Origin: Bradyrhizobium sp. CCBAU 51627
Lineage (GTDB): Bacteria; Pseudomonadota; Alphaproteobacteria; Rhizobiales; Xanthobacteraceae
Length of the DNA: 64,000 nt
Assembly (NCBI RefSeq): GCF_028128765.1
Contig: NZ_LBJG01000024.1
Span: 1,488,001 to 1,552,000, forward strand
Reading direction: 5' to 3'
The position numbers and the translations under genes were made by a program. Below are positions 33,900 through 44,712 of this stretch, in pieces (positions within the stretch are counted from its first letter, which is position 1; each line of letters starts with the position of its first letter). The notes below the pieces were generated by a model. That model searched no databases. It had not been told where the DNA came from and saw only the letters and a list, made by a program, of their open reading frames with translations.

Positions 33900-34889
33900 T
33901 CAATGCAGGAGCTTCATGATCTCCTCGGCGGCGAGCGCCGGCGTGAGGTGACCGTCGGCGACCTCGGATTCGATCTTCTTCACCTTGGCGCGGACGGCCG
34001 CTTCGCTGCGCAGCCGCGCCAGCATGCGCTGTTCCAGCATTGACCACATCCACTTGACCTGCTGGTAGCGCCGGCGCGCGGCGAACTCGCCGCATGCGTT
34101 CATCGCCTTGCGGTGATCCAAAACCTTCTGCCAGAGCTCGGCGATGCCGGTGCCGGCCAGCGCCGAATAGGTCACAACGGGCGGATGCCAATACTCGGAT
34201 CGCGGCGCAAGGATGTGCAGCGCGCCGCGATAATCCGCGGCGGTGATGTTGGCGCGCTTGAGGTTGTCGCCGTCCGCCTTGTTGATCGCGATCATGTCGG
34301 CGAGCTCGACCAGGCCCTTCTTGATGCCCTGCAGTTCGTCGCCGCCGCCCGGCAGCATCAGTGCGAGGAAGAAATCGGTCATGTCGCAGACCGCAGTCTC
34401 CGACTGTCCGATGCCGACGGTCTCCACCAGCACGACGTCGAAGCTGGCCGCCTCGCACAAGAGCATCGCCTCGCGGGTCTTGGCGGCTACGCCGCCGAGC
34501 GTGCCTGATGACGGTGAGGGGCGGATGAAGGCGGCGTCCGACGCCGACAATCGTGCCATCCGCGTTTTGTCGCCGAGGATCGAGCCGCCGCTGCGTGCCG
34601 AGGACGGATCGACTGCCAGCACGGCGACCTTGTTGCCGTGCTCGATCAGATAGGTACCGAGGGCATCGATCGTGGTGGATTTGCCGACGCCGGGCGAGCC
34701 CGTGATGCCGACGCGAACCGCCTTGCCGGTGTCGGGCAGCAGCATCTGCACCAGCTCGCGTGCCAGCGCCTGATGGTCGCTGCGCCGGCTCTCGACCAGC
34801 GTGATGGCCCGCGCCAGCGCCGCGCGATGGCCTGCGCGCAAGTCGCGGGCGAGGGTGGCGATATCAAGCGGAATCTTCTTCTCAACCAT
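33900..34889 (-). CDS. meaB: Methylmalonyl-CoA mutase-associated GTPase MeaB
   Basis: 329 residues from the ATG at 34889. G3E-family chaperone GTPase that loads and protects the B12 cofactor of methylmalonyl-CoA mutase. Walker A GSPGVGKST at about 64-72, ETVGIGQSE switch region, and NKADGD base motif. Both mutase subunits are encoded upstream on the same strand (37023-41535), separated by two unrelated genes. Family length is normal. Confidence 0.95.
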   Translation of the reverse strand: MVEKKIPLDIATLARDLRAGHRAALARAITLVESRRSDHQALARELVQMLLPDTGKAVRVGITGSPGVGKSTTIDALGTYLIEHGNKVAVLAVDPSSARSGGSILGDKTRMARLSASDAAFIRPSPSSGTLGGVAAKTREAMLLCEAASFDVVLVETVGIGQSETAVCDMTDFFLALMLPGGGDELQGIKKGLVELADMIAINKADGDNLKRANITAADYRGALHILAPRSEYWHPPVVTYSALAGTGIAELWQKVLDHRKAMNACGEFAARRRYQQVKWMWSMLEQRMLARLRSEAAVRAKVKKIESEVADGHLTPALAAEEIMKLLH

Positions 34890-34945
34890 GCCCTGCTTTA
34901 CAACGGCGGGAGGAGGCAGGCGAGAGGCTCTCGGGCCTCGGCGAT

Positions 34946-35935
34946 TCAAGCCTTGGCAAAACCGGCTGTCTTCATGGCCTGGCCCATCTGGCGATCCGCC
35001 TGGTCCATGAAGGTCTCGAACTGGCCGGCATCGCGCCACACGGTGCCGAAACCGCGTCCGGTCATGAAGTCCTGGAATGCAGGGGAGTCGTAGACCTTCT
35101 TCAAGGCCGCGGTGAGCGTGGTGGCGATCTCGGGGGACAGGCCCCTGGGGGCGCCGATGCCGCGCCATGAGCTGGTGGAATAGTCGACGCCGAGCGTCTC
35201 CTTCAGCGTCGGGACGTCCGGGAAGATCGGATTGCGCGCGTGCGCCATGATCGCAAGGCTCCGCGCCTGCCCGGCCTCGATGGTGGCGCGCGCTTCCGGC
35301 ACCGAGCAGGTGGTGAGATCGAGGCTACCGGCGACGAGATCCTGCATGGCCGGTGCGGCGCCGTTCGACGCCGACCACGCGACCTGGTTTGCCGGCAATC
35401 CCATCGCCTGCATCCAGCCCACCAGCGCGAGATGCCAGATGCCGCCTTGTCCAGTGCCCGACGCCTTGAACCGGCCCGGCGGCGTCAACTTGATGGCATC
35501 GAAAAGCTCCTTCGCCGTCTTGTACGGCGAGGACGTCGAGACCTGGATGCCCGGTGGGTCTTCGTTCATCAGCGCCAGCGGCGTGAAGTTCTGCGGCGTC
35601 AGATGTGTCACGGCCTGCCAATGCAGCATTGCGATTTCGACGGTCAGCATGCCGATGGTGTAGCCGTCCGGCCGCGCGGTCGCGATTTCGGCATGGCCAA
35701 TAGCGCCGGCCCCGCCGGTGAGGTTGACAACGTTGAACGGCTGGCCGAGCTCCTTCTCCAGCAGCGTGGCGATCATGCGCGCGGTCGCGTCCGAGCCGCC
35801 GCCGGTCCCCCAGGGCACGATCAAGGTCACCGGCCGCGCCGGATAGGTTTGCGCGCGCGCAGGCCTGAAGAAGGCAGCCGTGGCAGCAGCCGCAGAAGAG
35901 GCCGCGAAATTGCGGCGCGTAATTCCTGGCATCAA
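34946..35935 (-). CDS. Bug family tripartite tricarboxylate transporter substrate-binding protein
   Basis: 329 residues. Periplasmic binding protein (TctC/Bug family). Leader with a twin-arginine-like TRRNFAASSAAAATAAFF, cut near RARAQ. Typical start YPARPVTLIVPWGTGGGSDATAR and the GGAGAIGHAEIATARPDGYT stretch that binds the ligand carboxylate. No TctA/TctB membrane subunits are nearby, as is common for orphan Bug proteins. Ligand unknown. Its presence between mutase and meaB genes may be chance. Confidence 0.92.
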   Translation of the reverse strand: MMPGITRRNFAASSAAAATAAFFRPARAQTYPARPVTLIVPWGTGGGSDATARMIATLLEKELGQPFNVVNLTGGAGAIGHAEIATARPDGYTIGMLTVEIAMLHWQAVTHLTPQNFTPLALMNEDPPGIQVSTSSPYKTAKELFDAIKLTPPGRFKASGTGQGGIWHLALVGWMQAMGLPANQVAWSASNGAAPAMQDLVAGSLDLTTCSVPEARATIEAGQARSLAIMAHARNPIFPDVPTLKETLGVDYSTSSWRGIGAPRGLSPEIATTLTAALKKVYDSPAFQDFMTGRGFGTVWRDAGQFETFMDQADRQMGQAMKTAGFAKA

Positions 35936-36049
35936 TGATCCCGGCGGCGCCCGCGGGAATCGGGCTGGTATCGAGGCGGCATGTTACGCGGCTTTGCACG
36001 GATGTCGCAAGCGGCCGCTCCGCGGCGCCCTGAGCAACGGGTTCCCTTG

Positions 36050-36868
36050 CTATGGCTGCTCGTCAGCGTCGCCCTTTGGCCGTGCACCGCCGAAGATGCG
36101 AGCCCCCTCCGGCGTCAGGAAGGGCTTCAAGGTCTCCCAGGGGACGAACGCGACATATTGGCCCTCGGCGTAGGGGCCGACCGCATAGGGCGGATAGTGG
36201 AAGGTGAGGCCGGAACTCTTGCCGGCTTCGGTCGAGGGCGCCAGCGTCACCGCGCCGATCTTGAGCAGGCTGGGTGTGAGATCCTTGAACCATTCCGCTG
36301 TCGCGGTCTCGCTGCTCTCGCGTTTCTTTTTCTCGATCTTCAGCGAGGCGATCACGGCTTTCACCATGGCCTTCATGGTCGCGCCATTGTCGGCGGTCTC
36401 GGTGAAGAACGGCCGGATCGAGATCCGCTTGTTCTCGGACTTGTCCCAAAGGATCGCGTTCACGTCCGAATTGGGATGGGCGCCATGGGTATCCATGTAG
36501 TCGTCGCGCAACACGCTGACATAACGGCCGGCGACGACGGAGCGGATCGAATATCTGCGCTCGAAATCCCAGCCGCCATCCTTGAAGAATTGCGGATCCT
36601 GCTTGCGCGAGGCGGCAGCGTCAGCGGCGCTCTTGTCGAGCCACTTCCTGCCTTCGGCCAGGCAATCGGCGGCGAGCGGCGCGTCTGCCTTGATCTTCTC
36701 GTCGAGGAAGACACGCGCGTCGATATTCCTGTTCTTGACGACGGCGTCGGGCTTGGGATCGGCGGCGAGGGAAGGGAAGGCCAGAGCGATGTTCGCCACG
36801 GCAGAGACGATCGCGAGCAATCCCGCCCGCGCATTTGCCCGATGATATGCCACTTCAATATCCATCAA
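36050..36868 (-). CDS. Exported protein with an RsiV-like DUF3298/DUF4163 fold
   Basis: 272 residues. Signal peptide about 14-36 (VSAVANIALAFPSLAAD); start could also be the next Met. The mature part has SIRSVVAGRYVSVLRDDYMD and DTHGAHPNSDVNAILWD, then PFFTET and PYAVGPYAEGQYVAFVPW, which are the marks of the DUF3298 domain found in RsiV and lysozyme-sensing proteins. No membrane anchor is seen after the leader. Ligand binding, for example of a lysozyme-like protein, is inferred only from the family. Confidence 0.8.
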   Translation of the reverse strand: MMDIEVAYHRANARAGLLAIVSAVANIALAFPSLAADPKPDAVVKNRNIDARVFLDEKIKADAPLAADCLAEGRKWLDKSAADAAASRKQDPQFFKDGGWDFERRYSIRSVVAGRYVSVLRDDYMDTHGAHPNSDVNAILWDKSENKRISIRPFFTETADNGATMKAMVKAVIASLKIEKKKRESSETATAEWFKDLTPSLLKIGAVTLAPSTEAGKSSGLTFHYPPYAVGPYAEGQYVAFVPWETLKPFLTPEGARIFGGARPKGDADEQP

Positions 36869-37022
36869 TTGTATCCGGCCTCGCCAATGCGCTCGGATGC
36901 CTGCATCAATCTAGTGATAGCAAGATGAACCGGCGCGGAACGCGCGCGATGCGAACACCGGACGTGAAGATTGGTCGCGGTAGCGCGCTCCCTGCTTTGA
37001 TGCCGGGAGCCACGCGGCAGAA

Positions 37023-39179
<2,157 letters not shown>

Positions 39180-39202
39180 GGCTTCAACCATATCATGGAC
39201 GC

Positions 39203-39667
39203 TCAATCATGGTCCGGATGCTGATGGCTGACGATCGTCGCCATCTTCTCCGGTCCGTAATTCTGCTGCGTGGTCTGGCTCGGCAGATTGGAGATGCCGA
39301 CCACCCAGCCGAGGCGGGATTCGGTTCCGTACTGCCGGGTCGGCACCAGCCGGTCGGGGCGGTCGAAGGCGCCGGTCATGATCTCGATCCGGTCGCCGTC
39401 GATGCGGCCAAAACTCAGCGGCGTGCCGCAGGCGGCGCAATACCCACGATCGGCGATCGTGGAGGAGCGGAAGAACGACGGCTTGCCCCTGGTCCAGGCG
39501 AAATCCGTGCGATTGATATCTGCGAAAGAGGCGAACGGGGCGCCGCTCGCCTTCTGGCACATCCGGCAATGGCAGATCGAAACCCGGTTCGGCGTCGCCG
39601 AGATCGCGAAGCGCACCGCGCCGCATTGGCAGCCGCCGGTGAGAAAGGGTTTGCTGGCCTCGGTCAT
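39203..39667 (-). CDS. GFA family (glutathione-dependent formaldehyde-activating-like) protein
   Basis: 154 residues. Zinc-binding Gfa/CENP-V fold: GGCQCGAVRF with C13 and C15, ICHCRMCQKASGAPF, and YCAACGTPLSF, giving the full set of cysteines. Its ATG overlaps the stop of mutA by four bases and it ends 23 bases before mutB, so it is embedded in the mutase operon. A link to mutase chemistry is not known. A second GFA gene is at 62354-62779. Confidence 0.9.
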   Translation of the reverse strand: MTEASKPFLTGGCQCGAVRFAISATPNRVSICHCRMCQKASGAPFASFADINRTDFAWTRGKPSFFRSSTIADRGYCAACGTPLSFGRIDGDRIEIMTGAFDRPDRLVPTRQYGTESRLGWVVGISNLPSQTTQQNYGPEKMATIVSHQHPDHD

Positions 39668-41535
39668 GCCTGCTCCATCCGAAGATAGGCGTCCTGTAGC
39701 GTCGCAAGCGCATCGCCGCCGGCGAAGACAAAGCCCGTGACACCGGCGGCCCGCAGGGCTGCCTCGGCTTCCCCGGGGCGGCCTGCCAGATAGATATGTC
39801 GCGCGCCCGCCGTTTGCAGGGCCTTTGCCGCGGCTTCGGCCTGTTCCGTATAGACCTTGTCGCTGGAACAGAGGCAGGCGAGGACGGCGCCTGAGGCCTT
39901 GAAGGCGGCCGCCAGCTTGGCGGGATCGGCAAAGCCCTCGCCGTCGAGGGCCTGGATGCCGCCGGCTTCGAAAAAGCTCTTGGCAAAGGTCGCACGCGCG
40001 GTGAAGTCCGCGGGCGTGCCGAGATTGGCCATGAACACTCTTGGCCGCGCGCCGCGTGCCTTCAGGGCTGCATCGGATCTGTCGCGCAGCGTTTCGAACG
40101 GCTGTGACAGCCGCATCGGCGGCAGCGGATCGAACTTGTACGTCTGCTCGCCGTAAGGCGCGAGCGCGATCGGCGTCGCCTTCAGCATGGTCGTCTCGCT
40201 CTCATGCAGGTTCGGAAACTCGCTCGCGCCAGTCAGCACGTCACGGCGCTTGGCGATGTTGCCCTCACGCGCTTTGCGCGTGGCCGCGACCTTGCTCTGG
40301 AACACGCCTTGCTGAAATGCGGCGAACGCGCCGCCCGCTTTCTCGCTCTCCTGGAACAGCGCCCAGGCCGCGTCGCAGAGCTGCGCCGTGAGCGTTTCGA
40401 TGCCGCCGGCGCCGGCTGCGGGATCGCTGACCTTGGCGAGGTTGCTCTCTTCGAGCAGCACGAGTTGCGTATTGCGCGCCACGCGCCGCGCGAACGGATC
40501 GGGCAGGCCGAGCGCCAGCGTGTGCGGCAGCACGGTGATGGCGTTGGCGCCAGCAAGGCCGGCTGCGAACGTCGCGATGGTCGCGCGCAACATGTTCACA
40601 TAGGGATCGCGTTGTGTCAGCATGCGCCAGGCGGTATCGGCGGCAATGAACAACGGCTTTGGTGTCAGTCCACATGCGGTTTCGATGCGCGCCCACAATA
40701 ATCGCAGCGCGCGGAACTTTGCCATGGTCAGGAATTGGTCAGCGTCCGCAGAAAGTCGTGCGTAGACCATCCCCTGCGCCTGCTCCAACGGAATGCCAGC
40801 ACTCTCGATCGCGCGCAGGTAAGCAATGCCGCAGGCGAGCACAAAGGCGAGCTCTTGCACCTCCGAGCCGCCGGCATCATGGATCACGCGGCCGTCGGCG
40901 GAGGCGAATGGTCCGTTGAAGCCCAGCGCGGCGAGGCCCTTGATACCGCCGGTGACGGCGGGAACGATCTCGTCCCAGGTGTAGGGGCTATGACCCCACA
41001 CCGCGCCAGCCGCGAGCGGATCGAGCCCGAAGCGGATGTTGCAGGCGGCGGGATCGAGGCCGTTGCTCTTCACGTATTCCGCGACATGGATCGCGGCCAT
41101 GCGCGATTGCGGTCCGATCTCAAGCTCGATGGCGATGCCAGCATCGAGATGAATGTCCTTCAGTAATTTCGCGACCGCGTCGGCCGAAGGTTCCAGGCCG
41201 AAGCCGTGAGCGCCGTTGGCGCCGGCGAACGCCAGCGCAAGTCCCGTCGCTCCGTTCTCCAGATCCTGCAACGCCTGCGCATTCGCCATGACCGCGTCGG
41301 GATGATCGATCCGCTGCATGATTTGCCATGGTGCGGCGGCCGGCCGTCCCACCACCGGTGCGACGCCCTTGGCGCGCGGGTAGAGCGGCTCGATCTTCAG
41401 ACCGTCATAAGTCTTGCCGACCAGCTTCTCGAACGGCGCGCCCTTGAGCACGCCGTCGACGAGCTTGCGCCAATCCTCGACGGTCGCCTTGGGAAAATCG
41501 GCCGCCAGCGGCAGATCGTCAGTCACGGAGGTCAT
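39664..41535 (-). CDS. mutA: Methylmalonyl-CoA mutase, small subunit
   Basis: 623 residues from the ATG at 41535 (MTSVTDDLPLAADFPKAT). Same fold as MutB but non-catalytic: the C-terminal domain lacks the DxHxxG cobalamin motif (LGTPADFTARATFA instead). Supports the heterodimer. Partner genes: mutB 39179-37023 after one intervening GFA gene. Both subunits diverge enough to make gene assignments clear. Confidence 0.94.
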   Translation of the reverse strand: MTSVTDDLPLAADFPKATVEDWRKLVDGVLKGAPFEKLVGKTYDGLKIEPLYPRAKGVAPVVGRPAAAPWQIMQRIDHPDAVMANAQALQDLENGATGLALAFAGANGAHGFGLEPSADAVAKLLKDIHLDAGIAIELEIGPQSRMAAIHVAEYVKSNGLDPAACNIRFGLDPLAAGAVWGHSPYTWDEIVPAVTGGIKGLAALGFNGPFASADGRVIHDAGGSEVQELAFVLACGIAYLRAIESAGIPLEQAQGMVYARLSADADQFLTMAKFRALRLLWARIETACGLTPKPLFIAADTAWRMLTQRDPYVNMLRATIATFAAGLAGANAITVLPHTLALGLPDPFARRVARNTQLVLLEESNLAKVSDPAAGAGGIETLTAQLCDAAWALFQESEKAGGAFAAFQQGVFQSKVAATRKAREGNIAKRRDVLTGASEFPNLHESETTMLKATPIALAPYGEQTYKFDPLPPMRLSQPFETLRDRSDAALKARGARPRVFMANLGTPADFTARATFAKSFFEAGGIQALDGEGFADPAKLAAAFKASGAVLACLCSSDKVYTEQAEAAAKALQTAGARHIYLAGRPGEAEAALRAAGVTGFVFAGGDALATLQDAYLRMEQA

Positions 41536-41615
41536 GCGGCCAAGGGCTCCCAAACGGCTTGTTATTCGCAGGCGAAATTGCCACGGCGGACCGTCCCTGC
41601 AAACGATTGTTTTTG

Positions 41616-42107
41616 TTAACCGGTATCCGGAAGCCGCTCAATGCCTTGCGTCGAGACGCTGGCAAGCCCGTCGCGCACACGAATGCCCGAGATCACCCGC
41701 TCCGGCGCGATTTCAGCCAGCGGCACCATCACGAAGGCCCGCTCGAACAGGCGCGGATGCGGCAGGGTCAGGTCCGGCTTCTGCAAAGAGACGTCGTCAT
41801 AGGCGATCATGTCGAGATCGAGCGTGCGCGGACCCCAACGCCGCTCCTTGTCCCTCATACGGCCGAACTTTTGTTCGACCTTCTGCATGACGAACAAGAG
41901 CGCGTGCGGATCGAGGTCGGTCTCGATCTCGACGCAGGCATTGATGAAGGGATCCTGGTCCTCGTCGCCCCAGGGCGGGGTCGCATAGTCCGACGAGCGC
42001 GCGACCACCGCAGCCTGCGCCATGCCGCAGATATGGGCGATCGCCTTCTTGAATGTCGCGCGGACATCGCCGACATTGCCGCCGAGTGCGATCAGCACGC
42101 TCGCCAT
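41616..42107 (-). CDS. folK: 2-amino-4-hydroxy-6-hydroxymethyldihydropteridine pyrophosphokinase (HPPK)
   Basis: 163 residues. Transfers pyrophosphate from ATP to 6-hydroxymethyldihydropterin in folate synthesis. ALGGNVGD at 7-14 and RRWGPRTLDLDMIAYDD, with the two magnesium-binding aspartates, are the family signatures. Its ATG overlaps the folB stop by one base, giving the order folP-folB-folK in one operon. Confidence 0.96.
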   Translation of the reverse strand: MASVLIALGGNVGDVRATFKKAIAHICGMAQAAVVARSSDYATPPWGDEDQDPFINACVEIETDLDPHALLFVMQKVEQKFGRMRDKERRWGPRTLDLDMIAYDDVSLQKPDLTLPHPRLFERAFVMVPLAEIAPERVISGIRVRDGLASVSTQGIERLPDTG

Positions 42108-42475
42108 CAGGGATGCCGCGAACGCGTCAGCATGATGCCGACGTCGTCGAAGATCGCGGCGATCGGCGCGTGCGGCTTGTGCACGGTGATCTTCACGGCA
42201 CGGATGCGCGGGAAGTGCGACAGGATGGCGTCGGCCACTGCGCCGGCCGCGCGCTCCAGCAGCTTGTAATTGGTGTTCTTGAACGCCGCCGTCGTGGTCG
42301 CCACCACGTCGGCATAGGAGACGGTGTCGGCGAGGCGGTCGCTGCGCGAGGGTTCCGACAAGTCGGTGTAGAGTTCGAGATCGATCACGAAACGCTGGCC
42401 GACTTCTGTCTCATGATCCATCACGCCGTGGCGGGCGTGGATCGACAGGCCGGTGACGAAGATCGTATCGGTCAT
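42107..42475 (-). CDS. folB: Dihydroneopterin aldolase
   Basis: 122 residues. Makes 6-hydroxymethyldihydropterin from dihydroneopterin. ARHGVMDHETEVGQRFVIDL carries the conserved Glu, and VHKPHAPI the catalytic Lys. Overlaps folP by four bases and folK by one base, so the three folate genes are translationally coupled. Confidence 0.95.
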   Translation of the reverse strand: MTDTIFVTGLSIHARHGVMDHETEVGQRFVIDLELYTDLSEPSRSDRLADTVSYADVVATTTAAFKNTNYKLLERAAGAVADAILSHFPRIRAVKITVHKPHAPIAAIFDDVGIMLTRSRHP

Positions 42476-43332
42476 TGCTTGCTCTCGATTGCATGTGCGA
42501 CCCGCAAGGCCTGCAAGGTCTCCGCGACGTCATGGGTCCGGATGATCCTGGCGCCCTTCTGTGCGGCGATCAGGTGCGCGGCGATCGAGCCGGCGAGCCG
42601 CTCTTTCGGCTCCGACGGCGACACCGAGGCGATGAAGCGTTTGCGCGAGGCGCCGACCAGGACCGGCAGGCCGAACATGTCGAGCTCACCTAAACGCGCC
42701 AATGCGACCATGCTCTGCTCGGCGGTCTTGCCGAAGCCGATGCCGGGATCCAGCACGATCTTCTCGCGTGCGATGCCGGCCTTGGCGGCGATGTCGAGCG
42801 AGCGCAGGAAGAACGTCTTCATGTCAGCGACGATGTCGATGGCGGAATCGACGCTGTCGCGGTTGTGCATGACGATGACGGGAACGCCTTTTGCTGCGAC
42901 CAGCGGCGCCATGCCGGTGTCACGTTGCAGGCCCCAGACGTCGTTGGCGATGGCCGCGCCCTGATCGAGCGCGAAGGCTGTGACCTCCGCCTTCATGCTG
43001 TCGATCGAGACCGGCACGCCGAGCGCCACGATGTCCGGCAGCACCGGCTTCAGCCGGGCCAGTTCGTCCGCCGCCGTCACCGGCTGCGCCCCCTTGTAGG
43101 GCCGGGTGGACTCGGCGCCAATATCGATGATGTCGACGCCGTCAGCGATCATCGCTCGTGCCCGCGTCAACGCCTGTTCCGGCGCGATGAAATTGCCGCC
43201 GTCAGAGAAGGAATCCGGCGTCACGTTGAGCACGCCCATCACCGCCGGCAGAGGCCGCTCCAGCAGGGTCCGCAGCACGTCAGGCCCGGCCGAGCCGGCC
43301 GGCGGGACGGATGGGGAGGGCGAGACGTTCAT
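42472..43332 (-). CDS. folP: Dihydropteroate synthase
   Basis: 286 residues from the ATG at 43332; the frame is open for another 160 codons upstream but that part is the complement of a repeat element and is not coding. Condenses hydroxymethyldihydropterin pyrophosphate with p-aminobenzoate; target of sulfonamides. Signatures: GVLNVTPDSFSDGG, DIGAESTRP, NDVWGLQ, LDPGIGFGKT and GASRKRFI. First gene of folP-folB-folK. Confidence 0.95.
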   Translation of the reverse strand: MNVSPSPSVPPAGSAGPDVLRTLLERPLPAVMGVLNVTPDSFSDGGNFIAPEQALTRARAMIADGVDIIDIGAESTRPYKGAQPVTAADELARLKPVLPDIVALGVPVSIDSMKAEVTAFALDQGAAIANDVWGLQRDTGMAPLVAAKGVPVIVMHNRDSVDSAIDIVADMKTFFLRSLDIAAKAGIAREKIVLDPGIGFGKTAEQSMVALARLGELDMFGLPVLVGASRKRFIASVSPSEPKERLAGSIAAHLIAAQKGARIIRTHDVAETLQALRVAHAIESKQ

Positions 43333-43410
43333 GCGGCCCGCTTTGCGCGGTCGGAGAGGGGGAGTCAAGACGGGATTGGCGGCGCCGCGGACGATGAGTG
43401 CGGCCTCCTT

Positions 43411-43553
43411 ACCGTCACCCCGAGGTGGCCGCTTCTTCAGCGGCCCTCGAAGGGCGACGGCCCCGCTCTCTCCCTTGGACCGCAGCGCGGCCGTGCATCC
43501 TTTGAGGCTCTCCATGGGACGCGTTGCGTCCCATGCTTCGCTCAGGACGAGGG
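43411..43553. repeat. Intergenic repeat (ctgagg / cctcgaag family)
   Basis: accgtcaccccgagg ... ccctcgaagggcgacggcc ... gcatcctttgaggc ... gctcaggacgag. Same plan as the element at 9318, with an internal hairpin tgggacgcg/cgtccca. Lies between folP and the DUF4332 gene. Confidence 0.7.
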
Positions 43554-43580
43554 AGGTGTGTGCGCGAACACTTAAGCGCC

Positions 43581-43988
43581 CTAATACGTGATCTTCGGCG
43601 GCAGCTTCCTGGCCTTGGCGATGATGTCGCCGACCGACTTCTCGGAAGGCAGGATCCGCACGAGCTTCTTCCGGTCGTTGGCCTCTCGCATGCTTTGGGC
43701 CAGCCTTGCCGGATTCCGATAGGCGAGCTCGCGCACCGTGGTGACGCCGGCGGCGCGGACAAGGCCGACCTTGGCCCGGCCCATGCCGGGAATGCGCATG
43801 TAGTCGGAGACGTTGGCCCACTCCAGGAGTTGCTGCTCGCTGATGCCGGTCTTGGCCGAGAGCGTCTTGCGACCCTTGGCGGTGCTCGCGGCGTCGAGCA
43901 GCGCGTCGGTGGTGCGGATGCCGTGCGCCTTCAGCTTGTTGGCGGCAAAAGCGGGCAGGCCCTCAATCTCGGAGATGGGATATGTCAT
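43581..43988 (-). CDS. DUF4332 domain-containing protein
   Basis: 135 residues from the ATG at 43988. Two helix-hairpin-helix-like units: ISEIEGLPAFAANKLKAHGI and YMRIPGMGRAKVGLVRAAGV, the form of the DUF4332 family. These look like nonspecific DNA-binding elements, but I know no tested function. 16 bases separate it from the gene upstream on the same strand. Confidence 0.85.
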   Translation of the reverse strand: MTYPISEIEGLPAFAANKLKAHGIRTTDALLDAASTAKGRKTLSAKTGISEQQLLEWANVSDYMRIPGMGRAKVGLVRAAGVTTVRELAYRNPARLAQSMREANDRKKLVRILPSEKSVGDIIAKARKLPPKITY

Positions 43989-44004
43989 GGTACTCGGTAT
44001 AGCT

Positions 44005-44370
44005 TCAGGCGAACTGGCTGAGGCCTGGTGTCCCTGCGATGATTTTGCCCATCTGATCCGCTCCGATTTTGTCTCGACCGAAGCGGAAAAGTTCACGGGC
44101 CACGTTCTGGATGTCGGACATACCGAGCCCGAGGCCCATCAGGCGGGTACCGACGGCCATGAGGCCGCCGCCCATCAGCCGTGATAGCCCGCCGCCGCTC
44201 CTGGACGCTTCGATCGCCCCTTCTGCACCCGGAATCTCGTCGATCAGGGCCTGCACGCTGTCGGACGGACCCTCGCTGCGGAGGAAACCCAGGATAATGC
44301 CGACGGTCTTTTCAGCGACAGCACCATCTATGCTGGCGTTTGCCGCCAGCCGTCCGATCAGCTCGTCCAT
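44005..44370 (-). CDS. Small conserved protein, DUF2267/DUF2780-like
   Basis: 121 residues from the ATG at 44370 (MDELIGRLAANASID); a longer in-frame start at 44463 lacks family-like sequence. First half helical (TVGIILGFLRSEGPSDSVQA), middle Gly/Met-rich (RLMGGGLMAVGTRLMGLGLG). It resembles a group of small proteins that regulate or pack around membranes or polymers, but the assignment is weak. Same direction as the DUF4332 gene, 16 bases away. Confidence 0.7.
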   Translation of the reverse strand: MDELIGRLAANASIDGAVAEKTVGIILGFLRSEGPSDSVQALIDEIPGAEGAIEASRSGGGLSRLMGGGLMAVGTRLMGLGLGMSDIQNVARELFRFGRDKIGADQMGKIIAGTPGLSQFA

Positions 44371-44712
44371 ATTGACCCGCCCCTCAGCCGGTTTGCATCC
44401 CGGAGTATTATTTCGAAAATGATCTTGAGCCCGTGCGATGCGAAATTCAAGCGATGAACGCATGCAACGTTCCGATTCATCTCCAAGGCGCGAAAAGTGT
44501 TGCAGTGATGCAAGAGCGGGGGAAGCATTTTATGAGAAATTGCCGCGGCGCGAATGCGCTCGTCCGACTTTTGGCGCATGCGGCGCGCACAATCTCCGAC
44601 AATGTCGCACGTCCGCGGCGCCTTGAATGGTTTCATTCGGCTTCCGACATGCGTTAAACTACGGAACTGGCGGCTCGAGTTTCAATCCGCGAAATGAACG
44701 ATAGAGAGAGTG

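Noticed and set aside
43333..43821. N-terminal extension of folP
   Set aside because: Open frame runs through a repeat element and the DUF4332 gene; the family start is at 43332.
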